A DNA stretch of 64,000 nt from Hemerocallis citrina (lineage: Eukaryota; Streptophyta; Magnoliopsida; Asparagales; Asphodelaceae): the NCBI GenBank assembly GCA_017893485.1, contig CM030367.1:141935089-141999088 (forward strand). Direction: 5' to 3'. Under the pieces are notes generated by a model. That model saw nothing but the letters and a program-made list of their open reading frames with translations. It did not search any database and was not told the DNA's origin. This document shows, piece after piece, positions 11,995 to 24,018 of the stretch. Both the position numbers and the translations under genes were made by a program. How positions within the stretch are numbered: the first letter of the stretch is position 1; the number at the start of each line of letters is the position of its first letter.

Positions 11995-12310
11995 CAGCTA
12001 TGAACATGGGCTCATATCAAGTGTAGTATTACGGACTATCATCGTGGAAGGAAACCAATTTAATATAGAAGCCGTATATGGAGCCAGAAAGAGGGATCGT
12101 AGAGAATGAGGATACACCAGGCTAACATAGCGGCATTTTCCTCATCTCTCTCTCATCCCTTCATTCTCTTCACCACACGCACACAAAGAGACATCAGCAA
12201 CAACAGCAAGAGGGGATTGGTCCAACAATAAGTGTAGATTATAATAAACGAGATGTCTCTATTTTGGGTTTCCAGATCTCCACTCCAGCCCTTTCTCTCT
12301 AATCACAGCC
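11995..12310 (+). repeat. Promoter/leader-like module, copy 4 of 4 (most diverged)
   Basis: Carries the same word order as the other modules (GGCTCATATCAAGTGTAGTA, ATCGTGGAAGGAAACCAA, GATACACCAGGCTAACATAG), but the ATG region reads ACGAGATGTCTCTATTTTGG, losing the first methionine codon context. Confidence 0.55.
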
Positions 12311-12800
12311 CACTTAAGAAACATAGACGAAATGCGACATAGACGACAGCCACAATGCAGACTCACAAACACTAGTACGTGTCTTTCATGCATTCAAGTA
12401 ACATAATCTCTTTAAAAATACCAATTTCAAGACTTACTGATGTTTTTTGACAGTGGGCGGCGTGCTACCCTCACTCTCATATGTTTGCTTGCCACTATTA
12501 TTTAGTGGCTGCTCATCCCCATGGCTCTCGTTGCCATCATTTATATTTACCCTCTTTCCACGCCTCGGCATGTTGTACCTGTCAAGGATCCGATAACTTG
12601 GTTCAAATGATAGTTTGGTTCAAATGACACTAAGCATAGTTTAATGTAAATAATACCAAGCAGTAGAAAATAGAAAGACAATTAAACCAGTGTATTAAAT
12701 TCATAATGAACATATTCGAAATTACAGACATAATATTACAACAAGATTTAAGACATAAAATTACAGACATATAATAAACTTGCATAAAAAATCATGTAAA

Positions 12801-15800
12801 CTACAATACGACATCTTCCAGTACATCGCCCTCTTCTCCATCCTTGCGGAGCCAAGTCCCGCAAATTCCAAGATCGGTTGTGTTTACATCAAACACAGGA
12901 AACTCAGAAGCAATGTAACTGTTCATGTCTTCACCGTCTTCATCGTCTGAAGTATCGCCCAGTTGGAATACATCTCTTGGTTGCATAGGGATAGCCACAT
13001 ACGATTTTGGCAGGGTTGGATCTGCAATGTAGAACACTTGTTGGACTTGGGATGGAAACACAAATGGCTCATGGCTAATGTGTGTACCGATGTGAATCAA
13101 TTTTGAGAAGTTCACAACTGTGAAGCCAAGCTTGTCCTTGTTGTTAGCAAAATTCCTATCAAACTCAGCCCAATCCCCACGAAATAAGACAACACGGAAA
13201 TGGCCAAAATAGTTCAACTCAATGATATCCGTGAGCACTCCATAGTAGTCGAGATCCCCATCTACAGGCCTCGTGTCCGATTTGGAAGCATAACTTCTAG
13301 TCTTAGACGTCACTACCATTCCACTATTTTGAGACTTCAAATTAGATTCACGATCCTTAGTACGAAATCTAAAACCATTGAATATGTATCCTCCGTATCT
13401 TTTGGCCATCTGATAGGGACCTTTGGCAAGTACTTGTATTTCAGATGACGCACCTTCAGGACCCAAAGAATGTACCTATTAATTTTGTGCAAATTGTATC
13501 AACACCATAGAAAATATAGATATAATAAAGATTAACTTGCATAACTGTAATTCACCTACATGAGATTCAAACCACTTATGAAATTTTTCATTCATCAGCT
13601 TGTTTTGTTCACGTGGTGGTAGTCTTCTTGGTCTAGCCCTTCGTTTGATGTCCCTGACAAATTCGCTAAAAAACAAGCAATTGAAATTAGGAATAAGAAA
13701 AGTATCAAAAATATCGAACTCCGCGGTTTTCACTGTATTCGATTTACATTTAAAAGCAACTTACTTTCGAAATGGTTCCACTGATGCATGATGGTCTAGC
13801 ACATATCGATGTGCCTGTTCCCACGCTAAGCTATCGAGCTCAAATGCATCAACTTTACCAACAGTGGTGCCAGCGGTATCAAAAAGATATTGTGCACCAT
13901 CAAGGTTGGAAATGTCTGGATTTCTACGTGGTCTACTGGAAGATGTCTCCACACCAGGCATATACCTGGAAAAAAAATGTGAGCACTCCTCTGATAGATA
14001 TCCCTGGGCTATTGACCCTTCAGGATATGCTCTATTTTTCACATAACCCTTTAGCCGGTATAGGTACCTGAACATGTACAATTAATAAACTAGAGCGGAT
14101 TAGGGGATTAAAAGAAATGAGCTTTTGAAAATTCAATTTCGTAAGATGAACGAATTATTTTACCTCTCAATGGGGTACATCCACCGATAGTGAACAGGAC
14201 CACCGATTCTGGCTTCACCAGCAAGGTGGATTATCAAGTGAATCATAATAGTGAAAAACGATGGAGGAAATATCATCTCCATTTTACTAAGTGTCAATGC
14301 CGCCTGCTGCTCCAATTGGTCCAGATCTTCAACACGAAGCATTCTTGAGCAAATACCTTTATATATGCTACAAAGATCTTTCAGGACAGTAGTGACTTGC
14401 TCACACATTGAAGACCTTAGGGCCACAGGAAGGAGATCCTGCATTAGGATGTGGTAGTCGTGTGACTTTAGCCCCTGAAGCCTCTTCTCTTTAAAGTTGA
14501 CACATTTTGCCATGTTAGAAGAATAGCTATCGGGGACTTTCAGTTCAAGTAGTACTTTGCAAAACAACTCCAACTCCGATTTTGACATTGAATAGATTGC
14601 AGGAGGTAGGAGCACTTTCCCGTTCGGCAATTCTTCTGGGTGCAACTCATGTCGGATGCCCATTGACTTCAAATCAAGTCGGCTCTTCAGATTGTCCTTT
14701 GTCTTCCGATCATCTCCCATAACTGTTCCTATACAATTCTCCCCTATATTTTTGCCGATATGCATCACATCTAAATTATGTCTCAGTAAGTTGAATTCCC
14801 AATACGGCAACTTGAAGAAAATACTCTTCTTCTTCCATGCACCTAAACTCGTCAAGTTTTGATCCTCATCCTCGCCATATAGATCGGTCTCCTCATCTTG
14901 CTCCGGCCTTGCCCTTTTCTTGCCCTTTGTCCTGACTTCTGGTTCCTTTCCATATTTGAATTGATGACCATCTACCCGCCTCAAAATATCTGAACCAGAG
15001 GAAGACCCAGGAGCATGTTCCCACTCGTCGGTGCCATCAAATGTCGCTGCCTCTGCCCGAAATATATGTGTGTCAGGCAACCATCTCCTATGACCCATAT
15101 AGCAAAACTTTCTGCCATTGTACAACCACCTTGAACTAGTTTGGTCAGCACAACATGGACATGCATAACGTCCTTTAGTACTATATCCAGATAAATTTGC
15201 ATATGCTGGAAAATCATTGATTGTCCAAGACAACACGGCACGAAGAGAAAATGTTTCTTTAGCCACAGCATCATAGGTTGGAACACCCACCCACAACTTC
15301 TGAAGTTCATCTATTAACGGTTGTAGGTACACATCTATATCATTTCCAGGACCTTTCGGTCCAGGAACTATCATGGACAAAATAAATGAGGACTGCTTCA
15401 TGCATTTCCAAGGCGGCAAATTGTATGGTATCAACACAACCGGCCATATGCTGTATGTACTACTCATTTGCCTGAAAGGGTTGAAGCCATCACTAGCTAG
15501 TCCAAGTCTCACATTTCGAGGATCTTCCGCAAAATCAGGATATCTTTCATCAAATCTTTTCCAAGATTGAGAATCAGCAGGATGTCTAAGAATCCCATCA
15601 TTAGTGCGGCCTTCAGCATGCCATTTCATATCAGAAGAAGTTTTCGTGGACATAAACAACCTTTGTAACCTAGGGATCAGAGGAAAGTAACGCAATGTTT
15701 TGGCAGGCTTCTTTTTCCTACTTCGCTTAGTAGATCCGCTGGCTCCCTCGTCTTGATTTAGTCTTTCTTTCCATTTCGAAGAACCACACACTTCGCAATT

Positions 15801-16571
15801 ATCCAGACTTTTCTTACCACTCGTGAAAAGCATACAGTCATTTGGACATGCTGCTATCTTCTCATATCCTAGATCGAGAGAACTTAGGAATTTTTTGATT
15901 TTATAGGCTGAGTTTGGAATACAGATTTCAGGAAATGCTTCATTCAACAATTCAAGTAGCATAGTGAGGGACTTAGCAGACCACCCGTTTAAACATTTAA
16001 TCTGAAATAGTCTGACAATGAATGAGAACTTAGAAAATTTGGTGCAGTCGCGGTACAACGGGATACTAGCATCTTCAAGTAACTTAGCGAAGAATTCTTG
16101 CTGCTTATTATTTTCATGGGTGGGGCCAGACATTTCCTCGTCCACCCCACCACCAATCTGGTTTATTTCTATTGACTCATTGTGAACTTCGGTTGTTGGG
16201 TCATTGGTGTGGAAAGGAACATTATGATTCCCCATGGCATCTTGTAACAAAGCATGCATCTCATCGGGAACGCTTAAGTCTTCGTTCACTAAGGGCTCAG
16301 CCTCATTTTCTAATACAACCGGACGAACAGGAGCTGCCGTATGATCCTCTCCATGACAAAACCACCTTGTGTACCCTTGAAGAAAACCGTTGACAGCCAA
16401 GTGTGTATGTACTACGTCACATGTCCTCAGCATACAATTTGTACAGCGAAGGCATGGACAAAGGATTAGGTTGGGATCACGGGAATGTCGTTTGACAAAG
16501 ATAATAAAATCTTTAATACCATCACGGTACTCCTTGGATAATCGTGGTTTACTAATCCAACTTCTATCCAT
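12801..16571 (-). CDS. CACTA TNP2-family transposase (four exons)
   Basis: Start ATG at 16571; proposed exons 16571-14164, 14067-13765, 13665-13560 and 13475-12801, with donors GTAAAA, GTAAGT and GTAGGT and AG acceptors. Joined length is 3492 nt, about 1163 aa, with no internal stop. The N-terminus has a transposase-associated domain with Cys-rich CPCLRC (about residues 37-45). The TNP2 core includes SSDMKWHAEG (about 310) and LGLASDGFNPF (about 357), with LDVMHIGKN near 600. A DUF4218-like part spans the exon 1/2 junction (HYRWMYPIER). Exon 4 carries a DUF4216-like domain (YGGYIFNGFRF; GDLDYYGVLTDIIEL about 1010). It catalyses cut-and-paste transposition in the nucleus. Exon 3's donor is the least certain junction. 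Confidence 0.9.
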
Positions 16572-17068
16572 TATATCAATAGCACACAGTCTGAAATTAA
16601 AATTTTATATATTAAATAGTAATAACAGTAAAAGGCATTTTGTATATTAAATTTCACCTATTTGAAAATCATCCCTAGCTGCAAATAAATGAACTATATA
16701 ATCTCTAACTGTAAAATAAAGAAATTGTGGCTCCAAAAAATGTACAAAAAAAAACTACTTCTTAATACAATCTACTCTATTCACCAAACCCTAAACGACC
16801 TTTTGTGGAAATGATCACAACCACCTTAGACGGTATTTTATCACACACCCTGTGTTCGAGCATAAAAAAAAATCGACTATAGTCTCCCCTGTATTTGGCT
16901 TTCCGTTCAAGGAGATGATGATGGTAAAGGGTATTTTGCTGATGAAGAGGAATCGGCCGAATAATGAGTGCGTCCTGTTGTAACTACGGTAACAAGAAGA
17001 TCTGATGACTCATGAACTATTCTGTTCATGACTACTAATAATCACTTATCTCATAATAATAATAATTC

Positions 17069-17100
<32 letters not shown>

Positions 17101-17164
17101 ACTACTAAACAAAAGAAACAGTAAAAGAAAAATTAAAATGTCTAGTATGTAAGCATATATTTTG

Positions 17165-18545
17165 TAGACTGAACCAATTGTTGTACATAGTCGGAGAATT
17201 TTGGCATAGAGCTATAGCATCCTCAGTTCACAGTGAACCCAGTTTGGTCAAAAAAACATGCCAAAATGACAATCAGATGCAGGGGATAAGCTTCAATTAA
17301 TTAACAGTGAAAGAAACTGGGGATGCTATGCAGCATACTTAGTTACGAAGTGAACCCATTTTGTTAAAAAACCATGCCAAGGATTCCAGTCAGGTTACTT
17401 TAACAGTATCTGAAAATGAAAAATTTCCCATTATCTGAGCTTATATGTTGCTCTACTACTTCTTCATCCCAACTAAATCTAAAACCCAATTGTAGCCGCA
17501 TATCCGGCCGGAGGATTTTGGCATACGTACCTATACCATCCTCAGTTCACAGTGAACCGATTTTGGTAAAAAAAACATGCCAAGATGACAATCAGATGCA
17601 TGAAAATAAGCTTCACTAACAACAAAAAAAGAAAATGGGGATGCTAGCAGCATACTTAGATTGGAAGTTAACCCATTTTCGTATAAAAAACCATGCCAAA
17701 GATTGACAATCAGGTTACTTTAACAGTATTTGAAAATGATAAATTTTCCATTATCAGAGCTTATATGTTGCTATACTACTTCTTCAACTCAACTAAATCT
17801 AAAACCCAATTGTTGTGCGTATCCGAAGGATTTTGGCATACGTACCTATAGCATCCTCAGTTCACTTAGTCTGGAAGTGAACCTATACAAACTGGGGATG
17901 CTATGCATGCAGCATACTCATTTTGGAAGCGAACCCATTTTGTGTAAAAAAACCATGCCAAAGATTGCAATCAGGTTACTTTAACGGTATCTGAAAATGA
18001 AAATCTCCCATTATCTGAGCTTATATGTTGCTCTACTACTTCTTTAGCCCAACTAAATCTAAAATCCAATTGTTGTGCATATCCGGCCGCAGGATTTTGA
18101 CATACGTACCTATAGCATCCTCAGTTCACAGTGAACCCATTTTGGGTAAAAAACAATCATGCCAAGAAGACAATCAGATGCATGAAATCAGCTTCATTAA
18201 CAGTGAAAGAAAACGGGTATGCTATGCAGCATACTTAGTTTGGAAGTGAACCCATTTTGTGTTAAAAAACCATGCCAAAGATTGCAATCAGGTTACTTTA
18301 ATAGTATCTGAAAATGAAAATTTCCCATTAACTGAGCTTATATGTTGCTCTACTAATTCACTGTGCCCAACTAAATCTAAAACCCAAGTGTGGTGCATAT
18401 CCGGCCAGAGAATTTTGGCATACGTACCTATACAATATCCTCAGTTCATAGTGAACCCATTTTGGGTAAAAAAACAAACATGCCATGAAGACAATCAGAT
18501 GCATGAAATCAGCTTCATTAACAGTAAAAGAAGATGAAAATTTCC
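17165..18545. repeat. CACTA internal array, transposase-upstream side
   Basis: About four units of the same family as the 7.8-10.5 kb array, in the same direct orientation, with words such as GAGCTTATATGTTGCTCTAC and CAGTTCACAGTGAACC. It sits between the transposase start and the 5' end of the element. Short plus-strand frames here are repeat translations. A (AAT)n microsatellite lies just outside at about 17058-17097. Confidence 0.88.
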
Positions 18546-18704
18546 ATTATCTAAGCATATATTTTTCTATTAATTCTTCATCTCAACTAAACCGTTCATG
18601 CTAAGGAAATCGAACACGTAACAGGCATATATTTTTCATTATCTAAGCATATATTTTTCATGCCAAACTGAAAAAAGCTGCCTTTTTTGGAAAATAAGGG
18701 AAAT

Positions 18705-18955
18705 CAAGAGATCATACCGAAGAGAGAGGGAGGGAGCGGGGCGACGAGGGCGGGGGCGTAGGAGAGAGAGAGAGAGGGGGCGACCGCCGATTCACCTCCA
18801 GATCGAGAGAGGGAAGAACGAAATCGAAAAGGACGAAGGGAATAAGGGACGATTTCGAATGGTCGAAGGCCGTCGAAGAGGACGAAGCGGCGGAGGCAAA
18901 CGCGCGGGAAATAGAGCGGGGAAGGAGGGAAAGGAAGCACCTTTTTTCCCTTTTT
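18705..18955 (-). promoter_or_regulatory. GC-rich putative CACTA promoter/leader region
   Basis: An abrupt GC- and CpG-rich block (GGGGCGACGAGGGCGGGGG, GAGAGAGAGAGGGGGCGACC) lies about 330 bp inside the 5' end, upstream of the transposase. En/Spm carries a GC-rich first exon and promoter at this place, so a promoter/untranslated first exon role is inferred. A 78-codon minus-strand frame here (18940-18704) has no recognisable domain. Confidence 0.45.
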
Positions 18956-19017
18956 TTTTTTTGGGGTAATGGGTAAATGGCGAGCGAACGATTAGGGTTC
19001 GCGGGTTTTATTCCCAG

Positions 19018-19258
19018 TTATTCACCGGCGTTTTAATTGGAAACGCCGGTGAATGTGCCAGTATATTCGCCGGCGTTTATAATAAAAAACGCCGGTGAAT
19101 AATAAACTTCACCGGCGTGTTCAGCTAAAACGCCGGTGAATACTAACATTCACCGGCATTTTAAATCGACCGCCGGTGTATGACCATCCCATCTGGCGCC
19201 CAATTCCTACTGGCTCCCTACCCCGGCGCTACTAGTAAAACGCCGGGGAATAATCGCT
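19018..19258. repeat. CACTA right subterminal repeats
   Basis: About 240 bp of paired CACCGGCGTTTTA / AAACGCCGGTGAA words, the same vocabulary as the left end but a much shorter zone, as usual for the transcriptional 5' side of CACTA elements. Confidence 0.9.
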
Positions 19259-19283
19259 GGGAAAGCTACTTTCTTTTGTAGTG
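19259..19283 (-). repeat. CACTA right terminal inverted repeat
   Basis: Exact inverse of the left 25-nt terminus; followed by TTT at 19284-19286, the target duplication. Confidence 0.96.
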
Positions 19284-20229
19284 TTTAATCATCAATAGCA
19301 TAGTTTTCATGAAAAGATTCAATCTTTATTCATCCATCCATTAATAAACTCATTATATCATCATACAATCCTCTAATATACTTTCTAATAGACAAATCCT
19401 TACGTACAATTTGCATAGAACAGTAAGAAATCAAACATATGTCACTTACCTTATTGAAGAATCAACCGAAATAATAAAGAGAATAAGAAAAGTCATTCTT
19501 TTCGCAAGAAATCCAAGATCCTCACCTCGAAACTCTAAAAAATTAATAATAAAGAAAAACCTTTGTTTAGTGCAGCAAAGAGACGGCTGCACCTCTCTTA
19601 TATTAGGTAGGAAATTAGGTTTCTAGGGTTTTGAGTAGGTTTTGCAAAATATCCCTTTTGAATATATCTTTACATATATAAATCCTTATACTTGAAAATT
19701 AGAATAACCAAATCAATTGAGATTTAAAATCAAAAGCAACCATCCAGATCTGGCCGGCACTGGTTTCAAAACCCAGAAAAACAAATTTCGTAATCTTTTG
19801 GCTCTAAGTGGTAATTTTGCAAAAAGACATTTCTTTAACAAATTTGCGAAATAAACCAAATCTATTAGAATAAAAAGTAAAATATTTACCTCTGAGTTGG
19901 CTAGCCATCATGCTCAGCACAGAAAACCAAAATTCTAAAGTTTTTTACTCCAAGTGGTAATTTTGCACAAAAGCCCATCTTTTTGTAATATTTGCAAATA
20001 TACCAAATAAATATCAAAAAAATTCAGAAAATTCATAAATAATACATAATAATAAATATTAGGTTTCCCCAAAATAGTTTCTGACTTTGAACTTCCCAAC
20101 AAAATATTTGCACGTATTTTACACGTGTAAAACGAAAAATTTTAGAAAAATATTTATTAAATCACCAAAAAATATTTTTAATTTAATTATTAATCTCAAA
20201 AACATTATTTAAAAATTTAGGGTGTTACA

Positions 20230-23200
20230 ATCTCATTCTCTTCTCATTCTATTTTCCAGGCTTCCTTCCTTCTTCACTTCTTTCTTCATTTCTTCACTTC
20301 CTCTAGTTAAAAAAAAAAGTAAGAAGAAAAGATAAGAGTGTGAGAAGAGAGGGTTTCATTTTTTTGTGTGGGTGGCTTGGAGCTCTTGGAGGTGAAAAGG
20401 AAATCAAGGAAGTAGAAGAAAGCTAGGAGAAAAGTTGCAAGATTTCATCTTTTTCTCAAAAGCAAAGATGGGGGTTCTCAAAAACTCATCTTTATTTTCT
20501 TTCTTGTATAATTCTTGTGAGTAGAAGTAAAAGTTAGTAGCTTGATTGAAATGCCTGAGCAATGGTTGATTTTCAAAAATTGAGTTTGATGATTGAGTAC
20601 AATTTATTATCTAGATGCCATGAAGAACATGTATGTGATTTGTAAGCTTAGAAATTTCTAACTCACAAATAGCTTAGAATTTGATCATGAAATTTTTGTG
20701 GCATGTTCTACGATGAGTTTAGAGAATCCTCTAATTTTTTCATATTTTTCTGGGTTTTTTAGTAGCACAAACAATTGCTTTATTTTCGGGAAATGAACAG
20801 TAAAAACTGCTGTATTTTTGGGAAACTTAGGTGCTCGTCCAAAAATCATATCTTGAGATTGGTTGGTTACTTTAAGCTCAAATTTTTACTAGGTGTTCTT
20901 GTATGTGTTAAAAACTATACTTTCAAATTTTGCATTTTTCAGAGTTCATTTGATACTTCAAAAAAAGTTATAAGTTTGCAACTGGTCAGAAATCGAAAGC
21001 TGAGTCTGCCCTGTTTTAGGATTGATATTCATTAATTCATAACTATTTTTTGGTGGATGATTTTGTAATGGCATTTTTACTGTAGTTTTTAGTATGCTTC
21101 TACATCATGATTATAAAATTTTAGATTTGTTTGATAACATTTGATGGAGTTTTAAAAATAATTTGTATAGGGAGGTAGACACCCTGTCTGAAAACAGAAG
21201 GAAATTTTATGCTAAGTTTGAAGTGCCATAACACTCTATGTATTATGAATTTGAACGTAATTTTTGAGTATGTTATATTTGTACATGTCTAGTTAATGAA
21301 TCTAAAATTTCATATGGATTGGACATATGGTTGAATTGATATTGACTTTTGAGTACTGTATGTTCAGTTCAGTTCTGCTTTTGAGTAGTCAGTGAAGTTG
21401 TGGAAATTTGGATTTATATGTTGAGAATTTGGAAGAATGATCAACTAGAGATTATTATTAGAGTGTATTATCTTTTCCAAACATCTTGAATCATGAAATT
21501 CCAATTTGTATAGTAGAAGTTATGATTTTTCTATGTTGGGGGCAGAACGAGTCTTAATTGAAGGACTTGGTTTTTGTAGATGAACTCATTCTCCTGTGTG
21601 AACACTAATAGAATTTGGAGTTTTAGAGTGTTTTAATGGATGAATATGAGGATGTGATCAACTAGGAAATTTTAGTAGAGGTTTCCATCTTTCGATAAAC
21701 TCTAATTTTGTTGGATTCTGATAAGTGTAGCCTAAATTATAAAATTTTCTACCTACTACAGGATTTATGACTACAAGTTGATTGAGTTCTAAGATGATTG
21801 AATAATTATCACTATTAAGCCCTTCACTTGGGACTCAGATAAGATTCTCGAGCTTAGTACTCAAGGTGGACACATGAGTAAGTTGCGAGAATAGCTATAC
21901 CGTCGATTTGTTGTGTATGGGCTCGTAGCTAGTGTAGCTTGGAGCTAGTCTAGGTTGTGATACCCTAGGACTTCCAACTCAGTCGGTAAGTATTGTGATT
22001 GATTTATTTTTCTCACCACGAGAAATAATGATCTTCCTGTGCTCCGTCGGATCGTTTACCGAAGGAAGGTTGACTGTGGGCCGGGAAACTGGATGAGACC
22101 TGAGATGGAGGTGTTGCCGACCGATGGAGATCGGATCGCCGATGTTTAGGGATTGATAGGCTAGGTTATCTGCCTCATCTAGAATGCGTTGATGCCTAGG
22201 TCTGTCAATGAATGGATATTAGTAAATTGTGTGTGTTTCACCTCTATTGCCGGGTATGATGCACTCCCTTCAGTGCTGTTGTACTACTCACTGAGGGTCA
22301 CGGGATAGAGACATTAGGTTGAAGACCTACAGAGGTGTTGGCAATCGATGAATATCAGTTCGCCGTAATTAGTTATTTTGACAGAACCGATTGGGCTTAA
22401 TCATTCGTTTGGTACTATGCATGATTTGACAAAATCGCATGTTTTAGCAACCAATATTATTTCAGATTGTATTTCTTTACTTTCGCTTGAAGATCGAGTT
22501 GATCTTAGGGGTGATTCCCTATAATTCGACTTGTTCTAAGAGCCAGCACTAGGTGGTGATAACCGGAGTTATCTCTTCCTGTCAAAGGAATACGGACTGT
22601 GTCTTTTTACTGGTTAAGAACACGAAAGTTGTATCTCGCTCTGTTAATTCCTGAAGTGCTGTGATAAGAATGGGAGAGTTCCTGTCGGATAGGGGGATTA
22701 CACCCTCGATGCTGTCATGTTCTTATGTTGAGTGGACACGAACAGACCATGGGGCTGCTATCCCATGGATCTTCGGCACCATAGATATGCAGTTATGTAT
22801 ATGTAAGATCGTCACGGCATTTGGTGTGATCCAGACCGGATAGGGGTACTAGTAACAAACGGGGACACCACTGTGTTTAGAAGTAATAACTGCAGGATTC
22901 ACCAGGCACGTTGTATCTATTAGGAACAGGAAGTGTACAACAGTAGATTGCATTGCATGGCGAGGGTTCGAAACCTTGAAACTGAAGAAGATGGCTTGAT
23001 CTGGAACGTACGTAGTATGGGATGCATGCGTATTTAGAGTCTTACTGACATTATATTAAGTGCATCCGTTTTTTTACTTTGTATTATGCATTAGACTTCA
23101 GGTCATGGCATATACGGGCACTAGGAAATTAGAATGTAAGTTTCCTTTTCCAATCAAGATGGTTTGTCAATATGCGAGTTGGAGATCGCTGCTATTATCA

Positions 23201-23666
23201 GCATTGCGTCAGTATATGTACTGACGTGCCCACTCAATTAGGTGTTGGAAACTGGATCAGGAATGCAGGCATCCAAGTGGATAAGCAGTGTACTTACCTA
23301 TCATTCGAGCAGGTGCAGAAATATCAGAGTCGCGCAGCAGAAGACTCAAGCTGAGGGACAAGTCCCAGGGAAGCAGATTGACCACTCAGCGGAGTTTCGG
23401 TAGTGATCAGTTGATTACCATTCTGGAAGACAACTGATAGCTTTCCAAGTGGAGTCTGTAAATATTTGTAATAAGTTGTAATGAGTTAATTTAGTTTGTA
23501 TTCCTTGTTCAAGAACAAGATAATGGTTGTAATTGATGATGAAATGATTTTATTTGGCAATAAAAAGTTTTTAAATTTTTGTGTTATTACTGTGTTGAGA
23601 TGCATTTGAAGGCAAAGATTCAGGTTGTGTCACGAATTTCCAGTAACGGGGATCCGGGGCGTTACA
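20230..23666 (+). other. Noncoding 3' part of the large gypsy LTR
   Basis: No gene is seen in this 3.4-kb stretch. A CT-rich tract (20230-20310) and a GA-rich leader-like segment fit the transcript start region of a large LTR. The remainder has scattered short frames only. The end is CCGGGGCGTTACA. It is the continuation of 2770-3476. Confidence 0.6.
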
Positions 23667-24010
23667 CTTTGAACCATAACGAGAGATTTCTCACAATCTT
23701 TCACGTCCTCACTGCTCAGCTTAGACTTTGAGCCCTAATGAGGAGTTTCTCACAATCTCTCGCATTTTCGCTGCTCGGCTTGGATTTCTCCAATTTCTCA
23801 ACCTCTCAAAAGTCCTCTCCTTTCGGCGTCGAACTCGAACCCTAGCCTTTGCAAAAGTTTTAATTATATTTACAGCTCTCGCCTTTGGCAATGACCTCGA
23901 GCTCCATTCCCCGAGTTGGTCCCTCTTCCACCCACTATTGTCCAGGGATAGAGCAGCCTTCATCGCTGCTACCCCTATCTGTCAATGGGTAATAAAGAAC
24001 CACCAGTCAT
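23667..24010 (+). repeat. Continuation of the Tat 3' tandem repeats
   Basis: Units with AACGAGAGATTTCTCACAATC, TTTCACGTCCTCACTGCTC and GCTCGGCTTGGATTTCTCC match 2505-2769, restoring the array interrupted at 2770. Confidence 0.7.
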
Positions 24011-24018
24011 GAGAGCTC

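Larger units (their letters stand above)
7004..12571 (-). pseudogene. Second CACTA gene (TNPA-position), only partly resolvable
   Basis: A minus-strand start at 12571 opens a 134-nt exon (12571-12438) beginning MPRRGKRVNINDG and ending at a consensus donor GTAAGT. Near the 3' end of the element a 32-nt exon (7180-7149) and a terminal exon (7064-7004, stop TAA) have good splice sites (TTTGCAG acceptor, GTAGTT donor, TTCACAG acceptor). The two join in frame and end in ARGV-stop. CACTA elements commonly carry a second gene downstream of TNP2, so position fits. The first exon ends in a phase that does not fit the 32-nt exon directly, so middle exons are missing, diverged or lost within the 5-kb repeat-filled interval. 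Product unknown. Confidence 0.45.
5881..19283 (-). mobile_element. CACTA (En/Spm-type) DNA transposon, apparently complete
   Basis: Both ends carry a 25-nt perfect terminal inverted repeat beginning CACTACAAAAGAAAGTAGCT, flanked by the 3-bp duplication TTT (5878-5880 and 19284-19286), which is the family rule. Length is 13,403 bp. Both ends contain dense CACCGGCGT/ACGCCGGTG subterminal repeats. Reading on the minus strand, it holds a GC-rich putative promoter zone (about 18.7-18.95 kb), a repeat array, the TNP2-type transposase (16571-12801), a second partial gene, more arrays, and the 3' end at 5881. Perfect TIRs, perfect TSD and a splice-consistent open transposase suggest a young and possibly autonomous copy. 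Confidence 0.95.
3477..20229 (-). mobile_element. Second large gypsy LTR (minus strand), split by CACTA
   Basis: Read on the minus strand this starts TGTAACACCCTAAATTT at 20229 and ends ATTCGGGGCACTACA at 3477, so it has gypsy-type termini in the opposite orientation to its host LTR. Removing the CACTA element leaves about 3.35 kb, a plausible LTR length. A minus-strand TATATA stretch near 19670-19680 followed by a transcribed-looking leader suits an LTR promoter. No PBS, PPT or coding domain is visible, so it is read as a solo LTR. The five-base flanks (TTCCC and ATCTC) do not match, so the exact borders or insertion mechanism remain open. Confidence 0.6.
2770..23666 (+). mobile_element. Large gypsy (Tekay-like) solo LTR, split by nested insertions
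   Basis: The left end is TGTAACACCCCACAAAAT at 2770 and the right end is CCGGGGCGTTACA at 23666, the TG...CA termini typical of large Tekay/Del-type LTRs. The flanking repeat array of the older Tat element resumes directly at 23667. The 5-bp flanks are CTTCG (2765-2769) and CTTTG (23667-23671), an imperfect target duplication. Without the nested material (3477-20229) the LTR is about 4.1 kb. No internal domain, primer-binding site or second LTR is present, so it is best read as a solo LTR. No genes of its own are seen; 20230-23666 is noncoding. Lineage is inferred from the termini only. Confidence 0.65.

Noticed and set aside
14656..15570. Plus-strand frames opposite the transposase
   Set aside because: Antisense shadows of the TNP2 exon, shorter and without motifs.
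22661..23354. 60-codon frames in the large gypsy LTR
   Set aside because: Short, without domains, and inside sequence bounded by LTR termini.
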